A DNA stretch of 64,000 nt from Pseudomonadota bacterium (lineage in GTDB: Bacteria > Pseudomonadota > Gammaproteobacteria > Burkholderiales > Rhodocyclaceae), in the NCBI GenBank assembly GCA_018241665.1, contig JAFEDK010000026.1, positions 1-64,000 of the forward strand, read 5' to 3'. The position numbers and the translations under genes were made by a program. Shown here piece by piece: positions 62,486 through 64,000 of this stretch. Within the stretch, counting starts at the first letter, position 1; every line of letters starts with the position of its first letter. The notes under the pieces are model-generated. The model made no database searches, was not told where the DNA came from, and saw nothing but the letters and a program-made list of their open reading frames with translations.

Positions 62486-63235
62486 TCAGGCGTGCAGCCA
62501 GCGCCGGTGCAGGCTGCGGGCAGCGTGGTCGAGCAGGTAGCCGAGGAAGCCGATCACCAGGATCGCCGCCATCAGGTCCGAGTAGGCCAGGCGGTCGCGG
62601 GAATCGAGGATGAAGTAACCCAGCCCGGCCGACACGCCGAGCATCTCCGCCGGCACCAGCACGATCCAGATGATGCCGATAGCCAGCCGCACGCCGGTCA
62701 GGATGTGGGCGGTGATGCCCGGCAGGATCACCCGCAGGATCGTCTCGCGGCGGGTCGCCGACAGGCTGCGCGCCAGCAGCAGCCAGTTGGGGTCGAGCTG
62801 GGCCACGCCCGACGCGGTGTTGAGCAGGATTGGCCACACCGCCGCAAAGGCCAGCAGGAAGTACACCGGCGCATCGCCGACGCCCAGCACCATCACCGCC
62901 AGCGGCATCCACGACAGCGGCGAGATCATCCGCGCAAACTGGAACAGCGGCGTGGTGCTGCGCGAGAACCACTTCGACAGCCCGGTCAGCACGCCGAGGG
63001 GAATGCCCAGCACCAGCGCGATGGCGAGGCCGATACCGACCCGCTGCAGACTGATGCCCACGTGGGGCCACAGGTCGCGCCCCTGCAGCAGTTGCAGCAG
63101 CGCCTCGAAGGCCGGCAGCGGCGCGAAGCTGGCCGCCACCGGCGTGTGGGACGCCAGCCAGCCGGCGCCGACGGCCCACAGCAGGGCCGCCGCCAGCAGG
63201 CCGGTGAGCGGAAGCAGGAGATTCACTACCATCAC
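62486..63235 (-). CDS. ABC transporter permease, NitT/TauT (SsuC-like) type
   Basis: 249 residues, about six membrane helices. The cytoplasmic loop motif LARSLSATRRETILRVILPGITAHILTGVRLAIGIIWIVLVPAEMLG (EAA loop) identifies an import permease of the nitrate/sulfonate/taurine class. Start overlaps the substrate-binding protein stop by four bases (ATGA), so they are one operon. The ATPase gene is not in the window. Confidence 0.92.
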   Translation of the reverse strand: MMVVNLLLPLTGLLAAALLWAVGAGWLASHTPVAASFAPLPAFEALLQLLQGRDLWPHVGISLQRVGIGLAIALVLGIPLGVLTGLSKWFSRSTTPLFQFARMISPLSWMPLAVMVLGVGDAPVYFLLAFAAVWPILLNTASGVAQLDPNWLLLARSLSATRRETILRVILPGITAHILTGVRLAIGIIWIVLVPAEMLGVSAGLGYFILDSRDRLAYSDLMAAILVIGFLGYLLDHAARSLHRRWLHA

Positions 63236-64000
63236 ACCGCCAGCACTTCCTTGCGCAGCAGGTCGGCCGGCAGCCCGAAGACCGACGGCCCGCCGACGGC
63301 GGCGATGGCCTTGCGCACGAAGCGGTCATCCACCAGGTCGCGGGCGGCGAAGCGCGGGTCGAGCCTGGCCAGGAAGGCGTTGTCGCCCTCCACCTTGGTC
63401 TTCTGCAGCACACGCACCAGCTCTTCCGTGTAGGACGGGAAGGGATAGGGCTGGAAGTCGATGCGCCGCTGGTACCAGCCCCTGTTGCGCGCCGCGCCGC
63501 TGGCCTCGTAGCTGGCGTAGTCGGTGGTCGCCAGCACCTTGGCGAGCACCTGCGGGCTGTGCGGCGTGTAGCGGTTGTCATCGGCGCTCGACAGCAGCTT
63601 GGCGGCGTCGAGCTGGTTGCTGCGGGTCCACAGCTGTGCCTTGACGATGGCGTTGGTGACGCGCTGGGCCCACTCCGGGCGCTCGGCGATATCCCGCTCG
63701 GCAAGAAAGGTCACGCAGCAGGCGTGGTTCTTCCACACGTCGCCGGACAGGCGCAGCACCTTGCCGACGCCGGCGGTCTCAGCCAATGCATTGAAAGGAT
63801 CGGCGACGATGAAGCCGGCGATGGACTTGCCGGCCAGCGCCGACACCATCTCGGCGGGCGGCAGCACGATCAGGTTCACCTCGTTGCGGGCCAGGCCCGC
63901 GTCCCGCGCCTTGGTCACCGGCACCAGGCCGTTGGCCTGCAGGATCTGCTGCAGCAACACGTTGTGGATCGAGTACCAGAACGGGATCGCCACCGTCTTG
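63232..64000 (-). CDS. ABC transporter substrate-binding protein, NitT/TauT type (partial)
   Basis: The 3' part of the gene, open through the window edge. Visible segments: AIPFWYSIHNVLLQQILQANGLVP, LPPAEMVSALAGKSIAGFIVADPFNALAETAGVGKVLRLSGDVWKNHACCVTFLAERDIAERPEWAQRVTNAIVKAQLW, typical of the nitrate/taurine-type periplasmic binding fold. The ligand is not clear. Coupled to the permease gene by a four-base overlap. Confidence 0.88.
   Translation of the reverse strand, partial: KTVAIPFWYSIHNVLLQQILQANGLVPVTKARDAGLARNEVNLIVLPPAEMVSALAGKSIAGFIVADPFNALAETAGVGKVLRLSGDVWKNHACCVTFLAERDIAERPEWAQRVTNAIVKAQLWTRSNQLDAAKLLSSADDNRYTPHSPQVLAKVLATTDYASYEASGAARNRGWYQRRIDFQPYPFPSYTEELVRVLQKTKVEGDNAFLARLDPRFAARDLVDDRFVRKAIAAVGGPSVFGLPADLLRKEVLAV

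Noticed and set aside
1-64000. CRISPR array, tRNA/rRNA genes, insertion sequences or prophage
   Set aside because: No spaced direct-repeat array, rRNA segment, clear tRNA cloverleaf, transposase or phage gene was noticed on either strand. Without a scan this cannot be absolute, but nothing could be supported.

Overview
The window is GC-rich chromosomal DNA from a Gram-negative bacterium. The signs are TonB-dependent receptors, lipopolysaccharide-ring and P-ring flagellar genes, c-type cytochromes and sigma-54 promoters. Gene content and protein style suggest a betaproteobacterium, perhaps near Rhodocyclales, but no marker here fixes the genus. There is no rRNA, tRNA, CRISPR array or insertion sequence that I can see.

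Left third (1-28400): a secreted redox and uptake locus. Two leftward operons share a core that looks like an old duplication: a DUF1549/DUF1553 haem-motif protein, a DUF1501 protein, a periplasmic peroxiredoxin and a di-haem cytochrome c4-like protein. The leftmost copy also carries two small C-terminal-haem cytochromes, a two-subunit molybdenum hydroxylase (IorA/IorB type) and a small secreted protein. Rightward lie two related TonB-dependent receptors with an unusual N-terminal coiled coil, then an operon for a PepSY membrane protein, a secreted lectin/endostatin-like protein, a ScsB/DsbD-like thiol reductase and a thioredoxin-fold protein. Near-consensus -24/-12 (sigma-54) promoters precede both receptors and the PepSY operon, and weaker matches precede both leftward operons, so the whole region may be one regulon. 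Two small unrelated genes (27325-28398) close the region.

Right two thirds (28500-62300): a complete flagellar system whose gene order matches lateral (Flag-2, lfg/lfi/laf) flagella: flagellin, flgB-L, flgA, flgMN, the block fliD-fliS-lafD-fliK-fliL-fliA-motA-motB (= lafBCDEFSTU), fliEFGHIJ, and fliMNPQR-flhBA. The sigma-54 activator LafK, which normally sits between fliM and fliE, is absent. Its place is taken by a roughly 840-bp divergent spacer that holds a cyclic di-GMP-I (GEMM) riboswitch pointing into the fliE-J operon, with a good sigma-70 promoter in front. A PilZ-domain gene lies between flgK and flgL, and a degenerate EAL-domain gene lies after flhA, so c-di-GMP appears to be built into this locus at three levels. 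A shared promoter-like motif (TTTMA-N16-GTCGCC) precedes exactly the three transcription units expected to use the flagellar sigma factor (flagellin, fliD, flgK). FliM lacks the CheY-binding N-terminus, FlhB has NPQH instead of NPTH, and the FlgJ muramidase is a separate gene.

Two long inverted repeats of one family (29541-29626 and 62321-62410) bracket most of the flagellar cluster. The right end holds a NitT/TauT-type ABC permease and the 3' part of its substrate-binding protein, cut by the window edge.
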